From assembly GCF_000520015.2 (NCBI RefSeq), contig NZ_CP007044.2:248001-312000 (forward strand): a stretch of DNA of 64,000 nucleotides, written 5' to 3'. Source of the stretch: Chania multitudinisentens RB-25. Its GTDB lineage: Bacteria; Pseudomonadota; Gammaproteobacteria; Enterobacterales; Enterobacteriaceae. The notes beneath the pieces are model-generated. The model saw only the letters and a list, made by a program, of their open reading frames with translations, searched no databases and was not told the origin of the DNA. The position numbers and the translations under genes are program-made. Below, piece after piece: positions 1 to 8,520 of this stretch; within the stretch, counting starts at the first letter, position 1, and every line of letters begins with the position of its first letter.

Positions 1-2645
1 ATACCATTGTTTTTGAAGTTGCTGTACGCCAGATTCGCGAACGGTTCCAGATTCACCCACTGGTTTTTTACGCTATAGCCCGCTTCTGCGAACAACTGTT
101 CAGTCCGTGCACTGTACTTCGCTGCATCATGATCTGATTGCACCCCATACTTCACCGAGCGCGTGGTATTGATGCGGTGCCAGGTGTAACCTCCTCCCGC
201 CCGCAGCGCCAGCGCACCGAACTGCTTGCCACCATATGCCGCCAGATGGTAATTGTCGCTGTCCGCATCCGCGCCATAGCCACCGTTCAGTGAGGTTCGG
301 GTATAACCGGCCGCGCTTCCCAACCACCAATCGTTCGCCAACGTTGAATCCAACCCCAACAGCACCCCATCCGTTGAAGCTTGATACCCAGTCGCGTTGG
401 CGTCGCCGGATGCATGGTTCCAAACCTTCAGCAGTTGTGCCCAGGCACCGCCCTCATTCGCCTTGATGCCCAGTGAATTGGTTAGCCCTTCCGCTTGGCG
501 CAAGCGCCCATTCAGTGCTTCCCGCAGATAGTGGCTGTCATTCACCAGCACCGACGTGATATCCGCATGAATTTGGCCCGACAATTGGCGGAATGCCTGC
601 CGTGCGCCCCCTACGGTACTACTATTGAGGATACTCTCGTACACTGGGTTGCCTGCCGCCAGCGCATCCGCTGCTGCTGCTGTTGCACGCTCATTCTGCG
701 TCTGCGCCACGCTGGCGAAGGCTGTATCATTGCGCCCGACGTGCAGCATCACCTGAGTTGGCTGATAGTTCAGCCCGGTACCAAGAAACAAATAGTTTGG
801 TGCCACTGAATCAAACCGCCCGTTAACCCCCTGCTGAGCACTCAGGATGTTATACTGCTGGCCCAGTAAGCTATGTACTTCGCTTTGCAACAGCAAATTA
901 CTGTTGTTTTCCAACGATACCGCCACTTCACCACCGTCTATCACTGCTGAACCACCGCTTTGGATCCAATCGCTACGCCCATTTGGCCCCACTTCCACCG
1001 CATAGTGCGAACCTGGCTTGAAGCTGACGTTGTTGGTCACGCTCAGCGTGCCGATCGAGTTACCCGGTGCGATGGTGCTGCCACTATGGGCAATCAGCGA
1101 ACCAACGCTGCCGGAACCGGCGAGTATTCCCCCGCTTTGCACACTAACGTTCGAGGAAACAGAGCCATTAACGATCAACGAACCTTGATTAATGAGGGTC
1201 GGTCCAAGGTAGGTGTTTTCTCCAGTTAACTCCAGGGCACCTGCTCCCATTTTGGTTAAACCGCCATGCCCGTCAATATCATTTATCCAATTATCATAAC
1301 CACATTCAACACCGCTACAGATGCGTTCATTACTGGTTCCAGACTCAACAACCGCGCCAATACCAGGAATGTTGGCTATAAATTGCGTTTGCGTATAGGA
1401 ACCATTGATATATAAATCTTCTGGTATATCAGCGGCGGTGACAAACATTTTCGGGCCATCAATCGCACTTCTTAAATTAAGTTTCCCCCATCCATATACC
1501 ACATCAATTCCTTTTTCACCAAGATCGGTGGCTGTTGTAAGCAACACCGTAGCTATTTGAGACGCGGTCATATATGGAAACCGTTGCATCAGTACGGCCG
1601 CAGCACCTGAAACCATAGGAGCCGCCATTGATGTTCCGGTTTTCAATCCGTAGGCTGGTATTATATTTTTCTCACCCGTTTGAAAATAGTGCTCGTAATC
1701 CGTTTGTGCAGTAGCACTATAAATATCAGTACCCGGTGCAGAAATACAGTAACTTGCCGTATATCCACAGCTGGTGGATGAAGTATCCAGTTCGTCATCC
1801 ACAGTGAGGTTAGCTGCGATAATAAAATTATTGAGTACATCTGGAAAGAAATACGGAATGGATGGGGTCAGGAAAGGCACATTATAGTTATTGGCATTAC
1901 CTGCCGCGAACACTACTAGTTTGTCCGCACGCGATGCACGTAGTAATGCTGCATATGTACCTATTAGGCTCTGATTGGATGGTGATATCGGGCTTTTACT
2001 TAATGTATCAATAGCAACAACATCATCGAACGATAATATATCTATAGAATCTTGCGCTGTGGTTTGTACGTAAAACGGTCTACCATTGGGCAGGATTATA
2101 GGGCGACCATCACTATCCCTATGGATAGGAATGTCAGTCCCCCAACTATTATTAAACACGCGCACATTACTTTGTATCAGCCTTTCAAAATAATTATTAT
2201 TTGAATTTAGGTACTTAGCTGAAACCAGTCCTGAATTATAAGCTACCCCATGCATCTCTTGTCCATTACGGGCCGCTGCGGCTATCCCTGCTACATGTGT
2301 TCCATGGTCACCAAAAATAAATTTTCCCAGATTTGGGAAATCCTCAGCACCCGAAAAGTTATATGGCTCAGCGACATCAACTTGATTGAGTTTCCCTTCA
2401 AATGCTGGGTGAGAGAAGACAGCCTCATCAAATATACCGATATTAACGCCTTCGCCATTATAACCTCTTGCGTAGGCATAATGAGCACCGATAGATTCCA
2501 GCCCCCATTGACGTTTAAATTCCTCTGTCATCCAGCTATCTGGTGAGCCTGCTCGTGCAGTTTCTGTATAATCCCCAGCCGATAAAGCGCTGAAAGAAAC
2601 CAATACAAACAAAAAACCATATTTTTTACATAGCACGTCTCTCAT
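1..2645 (-). CDS. Subtilisin-family (S8) autotransporter serine protease, partial
   Basis: Open reading frame running off the left edge; about 881 codons are visible and the C-terminal end is missing. The protein starts with a basic, hydrophobic signal peptide (cleavage near residue 23). A peptidase S8 domain follows with the triad Asp73 (GIFDEAV), His114 (GDHGTHVAG) and Ser339 (GTSMAAP). Glycine/serine-rich passenger repeats of the autotransporter-associated type come next (for example LTGENTYLG), and from about residue 725 a C-terminal autotransporter barrel (GAWAQLLKVW...). Known relatives are the secreted serine proteases of Serratia marcescens (Ssp/PrtS type), usually about 1000-1050 residues. 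It would be exported by Sec and its passenger displayed or released by its own barrel. It is monocistronic with a long upstream spacer. The class is certain; substrate and release mechanism are not visible. Confidence 0.9.
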   Translation of the reverse strand, partial: MRDVLCKKYGFLFVLVSFSALSAGDYTETARAGSPDSWMTEEFKRQWGLESIGAHYAYARGYNGEGVNIGIFDEAVFSHPAFEGKLNQVDVAEPYNFSGAEDFPNLGKFIFGDHGTHVAGIAAAARNGQEMHGVAYNSGLVSAKYLNSNNNYFERLIQSNVRVFNNSWGTDIPIHRDSDGRPIILPNGRPFYVQTTAQDSIDILSFDDVVAIDTLSKSPISPSNQSLIGTYAALLRASRADKLVVFAAGNANNYNVPFLTPSIPYFFPDVLNNFIIAANLTVDDELDTSSTSCGYTASYCISAPGTDIYSATAQTDYEHYFQTGEKNIIPAYGLKTGTSMAAPMVSGAAAVLMQRFPYMTASQIATVLLTTATDLGEKGIDVVYGWGKLNLRSAIDGPKMFVTAADIPEDLYINGSYTQTQFIANIPGIGAVVESGTSNERICSGVECGYDNWINDIDGHGGLTKMGAGALELTGENTYLGPTLINQGSLIVNGSVSSNVSVQSGGILAGSGSVGSLIAHSGSTIAPGNSIGTLSVTNNVSFKPGSHYAVEVGPNGRSDWIQSGGSAVIDGGEVAVSLENNSNLLLQSEVHSLLGQQYNILSAQQGVNGRFDSVAPNYLFLGTGLNYQPTQVMLHVGRNDTAFASVAQTQNERATAAAADALAAGNPVYESILNSSTVGGARQAFRQLSGQIHADITSVLVNDSHYLREALNGRLRQAEGLTNSLGIKANEGGAWAQLLKVWNHASGDANATGYQASTDGVLLGLDSTLANDWWLGSAAGYTRTSLNGGYGADADSDNYHLAAYGGKQFGALALRAGGGYTWHRINTTRSVKYGVQSDHDAAKYSARTEQLFAEAGYSVKNQWVNLEPFANLAYSNFKNNG

Positions 2646-3157
2646 ATCGATAATATTCCTTGTGATTCTTATTAGCTTGAGAGATGAATTTTGCTGCCTT
2701 TTTTTATGAAAGCAAACATATAAAGGAAGAATGTGTGAGTTGTTTATTAAGCGTTAAGGGAGTAGTGCCATTAGAGCGCCTGATTCTGACATAGAACATC
2801 GGCCAGACAATAAATGCTGGAGCTAAGCATTCGCTTGAAACTATACGCCCATAGCGAGCCTGCAATATATTGGGTATCAATCACTAAACAAACCCAATTT
2901 AAACACAACCAATATATCGCCAGTTGTGACTGGTCATTGCTCAAATTCGCAGGCAGGAAAAAGGGCATTGAAAGCGTATGGGTAATAACTTGTCAGCATG
3001 AGTATCTATTACAACTTTACCCTGCCGTCGTGATTACTACGAAAATATAAAACTACCCGGAATATCTGGAAGAGGATTTATCAGGAAAAGCCGTTTGTGG
3101 CCTAAACGAAGATGGCTTCTTGGGCTACGAGAGGAAAAAATCGAACCAGAAGCGAAA
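2646..3157. other. Intergenic stretch between the protease and mdh
   Basis: About 510 bases with no convincing gene. Short open frames on both strands (for example 2814-3050 on the plus strand and 2771-2968 on the minus strand) overlap each other, lack ribosome binding sites and match no family I recognise. The part next to 2645 must hold the protease promoter. The right part ends at the mdh terminator. Confidence 0.5.
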
Positions 3158-3198
3158 ACTGCTGGGCTTACGCTCTGATCAGATGCAAGCCCAGCAAG
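3158..3198 (-). terminator. mdh terminator
   Basis: A 10-bp perfect stem (TGCTGGGCTT at 3160-3169 with AAGCCCAGCA at 3187-3196) whose loop contains a further short palindrome (CTGATCAG). On the minus strand it is followed by a T-rich but interrupted tract. It lies about 35 bases past the mdh stop. Confidence 0.55.
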
Positions 3199-3232
3199 TA
3201 GCAAACGGGTCAAAATTCTGGACGGTTCTTAC

Positions 3233-4177
3233 TTACGGCCCCGTATTGATAAATTTTTCACCTAGTTCGATATCTTTGTGCAGGACATCCAGCATCTCAT
3301 TCAATGCTTTCTGTTCAAATGCGCTCAGGGAACCGATATCTTTGCGTTCTTCCACACCATTAGTGCCCAGCACTAATGGTTGTGCGAAGAACCGGGCATA
3401 TTTGCCATCGCCTTCAACATAAGCACATTCTATAACGCCTTTTTCACCACTCAACGCACGTACCAGAGACAAACCAAAACGCGCCGCAGCCTGCCCCATG
3501 GACAACGTGGCTGAACCACCACCGGCTTTGGCTTCAACCACTTCAGTACCCGCGTTCTGGATACGTTTAGTCAAATCAGCCACTTCCTGCTCGGTAAAGC
3601 TCACGCCGGGGATCTGCGACAGTAAAGGCAGAATGGTGACGCCTGAGTGACCACCGATAACCGGCACATCCAGCGCTTCCGGCTTTTTGCCTTTCAGTTC
3701 AGCCACGAAAGTGTTGGAGCGAATAATATCCAACGATGTTACGCCAAACAGTTTGTTCTTGTCGTAAACCCCGGCTTTTTTCAGCACTTCTGCTGCAATC
3801 GCTACTGTGGTATTCACCGGGTTGGTGATGATACCGATGCAGGCTTTCGGGCAGGTTTTAGCGACTTGTTCGATCAGATTACGCACGATACCGGCATTCA
3901 CATTGAACAGATCTGAACGATCCATACCAGGTTTGCGCGCAACACCAGCAGAAATCAGCACCACATCAGCACCGTGCAGCGCAGGCGTTGCATCTTCACC
4001 ACTGAAGCCTTTGATTTTTACTGCGGTTGGGATATGGCTTAAGTCAACGGCAACACCTGGAGTCACAGGGGCAATATCGTAGAGGGAGAGTTCAGAACCT
4101 GAAGGAAGCTGGGTTTTGAGTAGAAGAGCGAGGGCCTGACCAATACCACCGGCAGCACCGAGAACTGCAACTTTCAT
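3233..4177 (-). CDS. mdh: Malate dehydrogenase (NAD)
   Basis: A 314-residue protein (E. coli Mdh has 312) that interconverts malate and oxaloacetate in the TCA cycle, in the cytoplasm. Visible signatures are the NAD-binding glycine loop GAAGGIG at residues 8-14, the substrate-binding arginines in ARKPGMDR, NPVNTT near 119-124, and the catalytic pair Asp150 and His177 (in GGHSG). The start codon ATG is the only sensible one, giving the canonical MKVAVLGAAGG N-terminus. It is transcribed alone, divergently from argR with a 470-base spacer, as in E. coli, and is followed by a hairpin terminator. Confidence 0.98.
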   Translation of the reverse strand: MKVAVLGAAGGIGQALALLLKTQLPSGSELSLYDIAPVTPGVAVDLSHIPTAVKIKGFSGEDATPALHGADVVLISAGVARKPGMDRSDLFNVNAGIVRNLIEQVAKTCPKACIGIITNPVNTTVAIAAEVLKKAGVYDKNKLFGVTSLDIIRSNTFVAELKGKKPEALDVPVIGGHSGVTILPLLSQIPGVSFTEQEVADLTKRIQNAGTEVVEAKAGGGSATLSMGQAAARFGLSLVRALSGEKGVIECAYVEGDGKYARFFAQPLVLGTNGVEERKDIGSLSAFEQKALNEMLDVLHKDIELGEKFINTGP

Positions 4178-4586
4178 CCTAATACTCCTTTTATTTTATT
4201 ATCTTAAATATAAAAGCACCGTGAATTCTTTAGTCTTGGACCTTAATTTATTGCACCTTTAAAAACAACCTGTTAGCAGACTGTTTGAAAACTAGCGCCA
4301 TAAAATGGCCCATATCGCGATTATTTTAGATTAAAAAGCTTACGCATTAAGGGCATATCGCACACTAATCACAAATAATGAGAGATTTTTCACGAACAAA
4401 TTAACCGGTCGTTACATTACACCCTTACATAACATCAGAACAACATCATTTTTATAACATTTTCTTTACCAGAAAGCTGACTCGTTTCCTTAAGAAAAGA
4501 GCATATTCATCAAGTCATGATTTTGTTAAAATGCAGGGCTACTCCCTATTTCCCCAACGTTATTATTTTTCTCTTCGTGGCCTCGT
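4178..4586. promoter_or_regulatory. mdh-argR divergent intergenic region
   Basis: AT-rich spacer of about 410 bases that carries the divergent promoters of mdh and argR. I see no open reading frame in it with a ribosome binding site. The argR-proximal end carries ARG-box-like sites. In E. coli, mdh expression responds to carbon source and oxygen through CRP and ArcA; I could not identify these sites with confidence here. Confidence 0.5.
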
Positions 4587-4624
4587 ATAGCATAAAAATT
4601 CATTTATATGCATAATCATGGCAT
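4587..4624 (+). promoter_or_regulatory. Tandem ARG-box-like operators of argR
   Basis: The first site (4587-4604) carries AGCATAAAAATTCAT and fits the consensus wnTGAATwwwwATTCAnw at all but two informative positions. A second, weaker half-match (TATGCATAAT...) begins 2 bases later at 4607. Paired boxes, with a 2-base spacing in argR itself, are the known arrangement for ArgR autoregulation in E. coli. The sites lie just upstream of the ATG at 4651. The first box is reasonably clear, the second is weak. Confidence 0.5.
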
Positions 4625-4650
4625 CCATTATCAACATTCTACGGTGCAAA

Positions 4651-5121
4651 ATGCGTAATCCCGCCAAGCAGGAAGATCTGATCAAAGCGTTCAAAGCGTT
4701 ATTGAAAGAAGAGAAATTCAGTTCTCAAAGCGAGATCGTTTTGGCGCTGCAAGAAGAAGGCTTCGAAAACATTAACCAATCCAAAGTATCACGCATGCTG
4801 ACCAAATTCGGGGCCGTACGCACACGCAATGCCAAAATGGAGATGGTGTATTGCCTTCCGGCAGAACTCGGTGTACCAACCACGACCAGCCCGCTGAAAA
4901 ATCTGGTACTGGATATCGATCATAATGATGCCATTGTGGTCATCCGCACCAGCCCAGGGGCTGCACAGCTCATTGCGCGTTTGCTGGATTCATTAGGTAA
5001 ATCCGAAGGGATTCTGGGTACTATTGCTGGGGACGATACTATTTTTGTTACCCCAGCCAACACATTTACCGCACGGCAGCTCTTTGAAGCCATTCTCACG
5101 CTGTTTGAACAAGAATTATGA
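4651..5121 (+). CDS. argR: Arginine repressor
   Basis: A 156-residue hexameric regulator that uses L-arginine as corepressor to shut down arginine biosynthesis; it also assists XerCD recombination at cer-type sites in E. coli. The N-terminal winged helix covers about residues 1-70 (SKVSRMLTKFGAVRTRNAK), followed by the arginine-binding oligomerisation domain (SPGAAQLIARLLD, GTIAGDDTIFV). An in-frame ATG at 4618 would add 11 residues, but the ATG at 4651 reproduces the 156-residue family length and N-terminus (MRNPAKQEDLIKAF), so it is preferred. Upstream ARG-box-like sites suggest autoregulation. Confidence 0.97.
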   Translation: MRNPAKQEDLIKAFKALLKEEKFSSQSEIVLALQEEGFENINQSKVSRMLTKFGAVRTRNAKMEMVYCLPAELGVPTTTSPLKNLVLDIDHNDAIVVIRTSPGAAQLIARLLDSLGKSEGILGTIAGDDTIFVTPANTFTARQLFEAILTLFEQEL

Positions 5122-5447
5122 TGTATTCCGCTAACAGAGCAGGGTTGATTGCCCCGTTTTGTTAGCGCTCCCCAATTGCCTTATCACGCTGAAAACGGCT
5201 TCTCATCGAACCTGCAGCACATTTTCATGGCATTTTTATGAAGCATGAGCGGTGTCTTGCAATGTTTCGCACTTTTAATCAAATTCATTCAACCAACTGA
5301 AATTACATATATTTAATAAAAAAAGAACGTTTTATACCCGTTTTTTATTCCATTGAGTTATTAAAACCTTCATTGAACAAATAAAGTTTCACTAGCAAAT
5401 ATTAGTTTGCTATTAATTTTTCAGATAACTACGCCTATACTCATTTT
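5122..5447. other. argR-yhcN intergenic region
   Basis: About 380 bases between the two genes, strongly AT-rich in its right half. Just after argR, an imperfect hairpin (CGCTAACA at about 5131 pairing with TGTTAGCG ending near 5168) may end argR transcription, though no T-run follows it. A TATACT -10-like hexamer lies at 5436-5441, before yhcN. No gene is seen. Confidence 0.45.
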
Positions 5448-5463
5448 CGTGACGTAAATCACA
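5448..5463 (+). promoter_or_regulatory. CRP-like palindrome upstream of yhcN
   Basis: CGTGACGTAAATCACA contains the CRP core GTGA-N6-TCAC exactly. It sits just downstream of the TATACT element (5436-5441) and 42 bases before the yhcN start. If CRP binds there it would more likely block than activate that promoter. Sequence match only. Confidence 0.4.
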
Positions 5464-5504
5464 TTTAACTGTGAACAACAAATAAATTACGATGAGGTTA
5501 AATC

Positions 5505-5768
5505 ATGAAAATTAAAACTACCGTAGCAACAATGAGTTTCCTGTCTATGCTTTCTTTTGGCTCATTTGCAGCACAACTGGTTGATACGCCACAGGCAGAA
5601 AGCCTGCAATCTGCCGGCACGATTACCGTGAGCGGTGTGGCTGGCGCACCTTCCGATATCAGCCAAGCACTGTCTGATAAAGCTGACCAGCAAGGGGCGA
5701 AAGCGTATCGCGTGATCGAAGTTCGTAACGACAACAGCTTCCACGCCACGGCGGAAATTTATAAATAA
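5505..5768 (+). CDS. yhcN: YhcN-family (DUF1471) periplasmic stress protein
   Basis: An 87-residue secreted protein with a clear signal peptide (cleavage after SFA-A near residue 22-23) and one DUF1471/YdgH domain (ISQALSDKADQQGAKAYRVIEV ... FHATAEIYK, split here for length). E. coli YhcN is induced by acid and peroxide and affects biofilm; the molecular function of the family is not established. The ribosome site GATGAGG lies 6 bases before the ATG. It sits beside argR as in E. coli. A second member of the same family occurs at 28827-29093. Confidence 0.93.
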   Translation: MKIKTTVATMSFLSMLSFGSFAAQLVDTPQAESLQSAGTITVSGVAGAPSDISQALSDKADQQGAKAYRVIEVRNDNSFHATAEIYK

Positions 5769-5859
5769 CCCCAAAGGTGACATTTACCGAATTACCCTCG
5801 CCAATGCCACTGCCGAGTTCCCAAGTAAATGCCACGTCGTTCTACCCGAACTATCCCAT

Positions 5860-5884
5860 TGCCCTCGTTCGCGAGGGCATTTTA
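5860..5884 (+). terminator. yhcN terminator with UUCG tetraloop
   Basis: Perfect 8-bp stem TGCCCTCG (5860-5867) / CGAGGGCA (5872-5879) closed by the very stable TTCG loop and followed by TTTTA. It separates the convergent yhcN and mpl genes and may act in both directions. Confidence 0.8.
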
Positions 5885-5915
5885 TCGGCGCCAAAAAGTT
5901 CGCCTGCAATAATTT

Positions 5916-7295
5916 TTAGTAAACGTCTTTCGGCTCAGCCTTGTTGGCCAAAGCGGCCAGCAGCTTATTGTGAATACCGCCAAAACTCCCGTTGCTCATT
6001 ACCAAAATATGGTCACCCGGTTGTGCCGTTTTGACAATCATCTCCACCAGCGTATCAAGATCGGCATGCCAATGTGCTGGCTGCACACAGGCATCAGCAA
6101 CTTCCCCCACCAACCAGGGAATATGATGAGGCTGAAACAGGAACACTTCATCGGCACGGCCAAGCGAAGGAGCCAGCTCATTTTTGCTGATCCCCATTTT
6201 CATGGTATTGGATCGAGGCTCTAATACGGCCAGAATACGCGCGGTGCCTCCTACCTTGCTACGCAGCGCGGCCAGCGTGGCAAGAATGGCGGTAGGATGA
6301 TGAGCAAAATCATCATAAACCGTTACGCCATTGGCTTCGCCACGTAATTCCAGGCGACGACGAGCGTTGATGAAATCACCTAATGCACGACAAGCATCCA
6401 CGGGCTGCACCCCCACGTGACGAGCAGCGGCGATAGCCATCAGGCCATTGTGCATATTGTGTTCACCTACCAACGCCCAGTTAACCTCACCTACCTTCTC
6501 GCCATCGAGGAAAACCTCATAATGGCTGGCATCCGGGGCCAGCTTGTGCGCACGCCAGGCCCCTTCGTCACCCACCAGCTCCTGTTCGCTCCAGCACCCC
6601 ATCGCTATCACCTGTTTCAGATGCGCATCGTTATCCGGCAAAATAATTTTGCCTTTCCCCGGCACCAGGCGCACCAGATGGTGGAACTGTTTCTGGATGG
6701 CTTTCAGATCGTCAAAAATATCCGCATGGTCAAACTCCAAGTTATTCATCACCAGCGTACGTGGGCTGTAATGCACAAACTTGGAACGCTTGTCAAAAAA
6801 GGCACAATCGTACTCATCAGCCTCAATCACAAAGAACGGGCTGCTACCAAGGCGGGCAGAAACATCAAAGTTGCCCGGCACGCCGCCGATCACGAAGCCC
6901 GGCTGGTAGCCACAAGCCTCCAAGATCCAGGTGACCATCCCAGCGGTGGTGGTTTTACCGTGCGTACCAGCCACCGCCAACACCCAGCGATCGCGCAGCA
7001 CTTGATCATGTAGCCACTGCGGGCCGGAAACGTATGGAATCCCTAATTCCAACACGGCTTCTACACAAGGGTTTCCACGGATCATTGCATTGCCGATAAT
7101 CACCAAGTCCGGCTTGGGTTCCAGCTGTGCCGGGTCATACCCCTGGATCAGTTCGATCCCCTGTTTTTCCAGCAACGTGCTCATCGGAGGGTAAACGTTA
7201 GCATCAGAGCCAGTCACCTCATGCCCTAGCGAACGCGCCAACATCGCCAACCCACCCATAAAAGTGCCGCAGATCCCAAGAATATGTATGCGCAT
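5916..7295 (-). CDS. mpl: UDP-N-acetylmuramate:L-alanyl-gamma-D-glutamyl-meso-diaminopimelate ligase
   Basis: A 459-residue Mur-ligase family enzyme that rejoins recycled murein tripeptide to UDP-MurNAc in the cytoplasm. The N-terminal Rossmann-like domain starts MRIHILGICGTFMG, the ATP-binding loop is GTHGKTTT, and the central and C-terminal Mur ligase domains follow, including VYDDFAHHPTAI. An ATG four codons upstream is possible, but the chosen start matches the family N-terminus exactly. It lies divergent from fbp, as in E. coli, with a 169-base promoter region between them. Confidence 0.97.
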   Translation of the reverse strand: MRIHILGICGTFMGGLAMLARSLGHEVTGSDANVYPPMSTLLEKQGIELIQGYDPAQLEPKPDLVIIGNAMIRGNPCVEAVLELGIPYVSGPQWLHDQVLRDRWVLAVAGTHGKTTTAGMVTWILEACGYQPGFVIGGVPGNFDVSARLGSSPFFVIEADEYDCAFFDKRSKFVHYSPRTLVMNNLEFDHADIFDDLKAIQKQFHHLVRLVPGKGKIILPDNDAHLKQVIAMGCWSEQELVGDEGAWRAHKLAPDASHYEVFLDGEKVGEVNWALVGEHNMHNGLMAIAAARHVGVQPVDACRALGDFINARRRLELRGEANGVTVYDDFAHHPTAILATLAALRSKVGGTARILAVLEPRSNTMKMGISKNELAPSLGRADEVFLFQPHHIPWLVGEVADACVQPAHWHADLDTLVEMIVKTAQPGDHILVMSNGSFGGIHNKLLAALANKAEPKDVY

Positions 7296-7464
7296 TAGGT
7301 TTCTCATTTAAGTGCATCGATTTAGTGCTTATTCTAACGCTGAGAATCGCCTAGAAGAAATGGATTTGCCTATGAATGACGCAATGCTTTGGGCTACACT
7401 GCTGACGAAAACGTTGGCGGATTTTAACAAACCGCTATCCATCCGTAGATTCAGGGATTGTGTC

Positions 7465-8469
7465 ATGAAAACGTTAGGCGAATTTATCGTCGAGAAACAG
7501 CACGACTTCTCTCACGCCACCGGCGAGCTAACCGCGCTACTTTCCGCAATTAAACTGGGTGCCAAAATCATCCACCGGGATATCAACAAAGCAGGTCTGG
7601 TTGATATTCTGGGGACCAGTGGCATTTCTAACGTACAGGGCGAAGTTCAGATGAAACTGGACTTATTCGCCAATGAAAAACTGAAAGCTGCTCTGAAAGC
7701 ACGCGGCGAAGTTGCGGGTATCGCTTCCGAAGAAGAAGACGATATCGTGATATTCGAAGGTGAGCGGGCCGAAACCGGCAAGTATGTGGTGCTGATGGAC
7801 CCGTTGGATGGCTCATCCAACATTGACGTCAACGTCTCAGTCGGTACGATTTTCTCTATCTATCGCCGCATTACTCCGATTGGCACGCCTGTCACTGAAG
7901 AAGATTTCCTTCAGCCAGGCAGCGCCCAGGTTGCTGCTGGCTACGTGGTGTATGGTTCATCCACCATGTTGGTGTATACCACTGGTTATGGCGTGCATGC
8001 TTTTACTTACGATCCGTCTCTAGGGGTGTTCTGCCTCTCTCACGAGAAAGTGCGTTATCCAGAAAAAGCCTGCATGTATTCCATCAACGAAGGCAACTAC
8101 ATCAAGTTCCCGCTTGGCGTGAAGAAATACATCAAATACTGCCAAGAGCAGGATGAAGCGACCATGCGTCCGTATACCTCACGCTATATCGGTTCACTGG
8201 TTGCCGACTTCCACCGCAACCTGCTGAAAGGCGGCATCTACATTTATCCAAGCACCGCCAGCCATCCACAAGGCAAGCTGCGCCTGTTGTATGAATGCAA
8301 CCCGATGGCATTCCTGGCTGAACAGGCCGGGGGAAAAGCCAGCGACGGCAAAAGACGCATTCTGGACATCATGCCGGAAAAACTGCATCAGCGTGCTCCG
8401 TTCTTTGTCGGCACCAAATCAATGGTAGAGGACGCAGAACGCTTTATCGCTGATTTCCCAGACGAATAA
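7465..8469 (+). CDS. fbp: Fructose-1,6-bisphosphatase class 1
   Basis: A 334-residue metal-dependent phosphatase of gluconeogenesis. It carries the inositol-phosphatase-superfamily signature DPLDGSSN near residue 115 and the sugar-phosphate-binding SRYIGSLVADFHRNL. The open frame extends upstream to 7312, but the ATG at 7465 has a good ribosome site (AGGGA, 8 bases away) and gives the family N-terminus MKTLGEFIVEKQ. The upstream extension lies in the mpl-fbp promoter region and is rejected. A hairpin follows the stop. Confidence 0.97.
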   Translation: MKTLGEFIVEKQHDFSHATGELTALLSAIKLGAKIIHRDINKAGLVDILGTSGISNVQGEVQMKLDLFANEKLKAALKARGEVAGIASEEEDDIVIFEGERAETGKYVVLMDPLDGSSNIDVNVSVGTIFSIYRRITPIGTPVTEEDFLQPGSAQVAAGYVVYGSSTMLVYTTGYGVHAFTYDPSLGVFCLSHEKVRYPEKACMYSINEGNYIKFPLGVKKYIKYCQEQDEATMRPYTSRYIGSLVADFHRNLLKGGIYIYPSTASHPQGKLRLLYECNPMAFLAEQAGGKASDGKRRILDIMPEKLHQRAPFFVGTKSMVEDAERFIADFPDE

Positions 8470-8483
8470 GTCATTGTGCGTTT

Positions 8484-8512
8484 CCCTGGCAGCACGTTCC
8501 CTGCTGCCAGGG
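8484..8512. terminator. Bidirectional hairpin between fbp and the phosphatase gene
   Basis: Perfect 10-bp stem CCCTGGCAGC (8484-8493) / GCTGCCAGGG (8503-8512) with a 9-base loop, sitting between two convergent genes. There is no long T-run on either side, so termination strength is uncertain. Confidence 0.6.
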
Positions 8513-8520
8513 TTGTGACC

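Noticed and set aside
2814..3050. Possible 78-codon gene on the plus strand
   Set aside because: No ribosome site, overlapped by a frame on the other strand, no recognisable product.
5777..6034. Possible 85-codon gene after yhcN
   Set aside because: It runs through the yhcN terminator and into mpl on the opposite strand; proline-rich shadow composition.
7312..7464. N-terminal extension of fbp
   Set aside because: The extra 51 codons lack family similarity and lie in the mpl-fbp promoter region; the ATG at 7465 has its own ribosome site.
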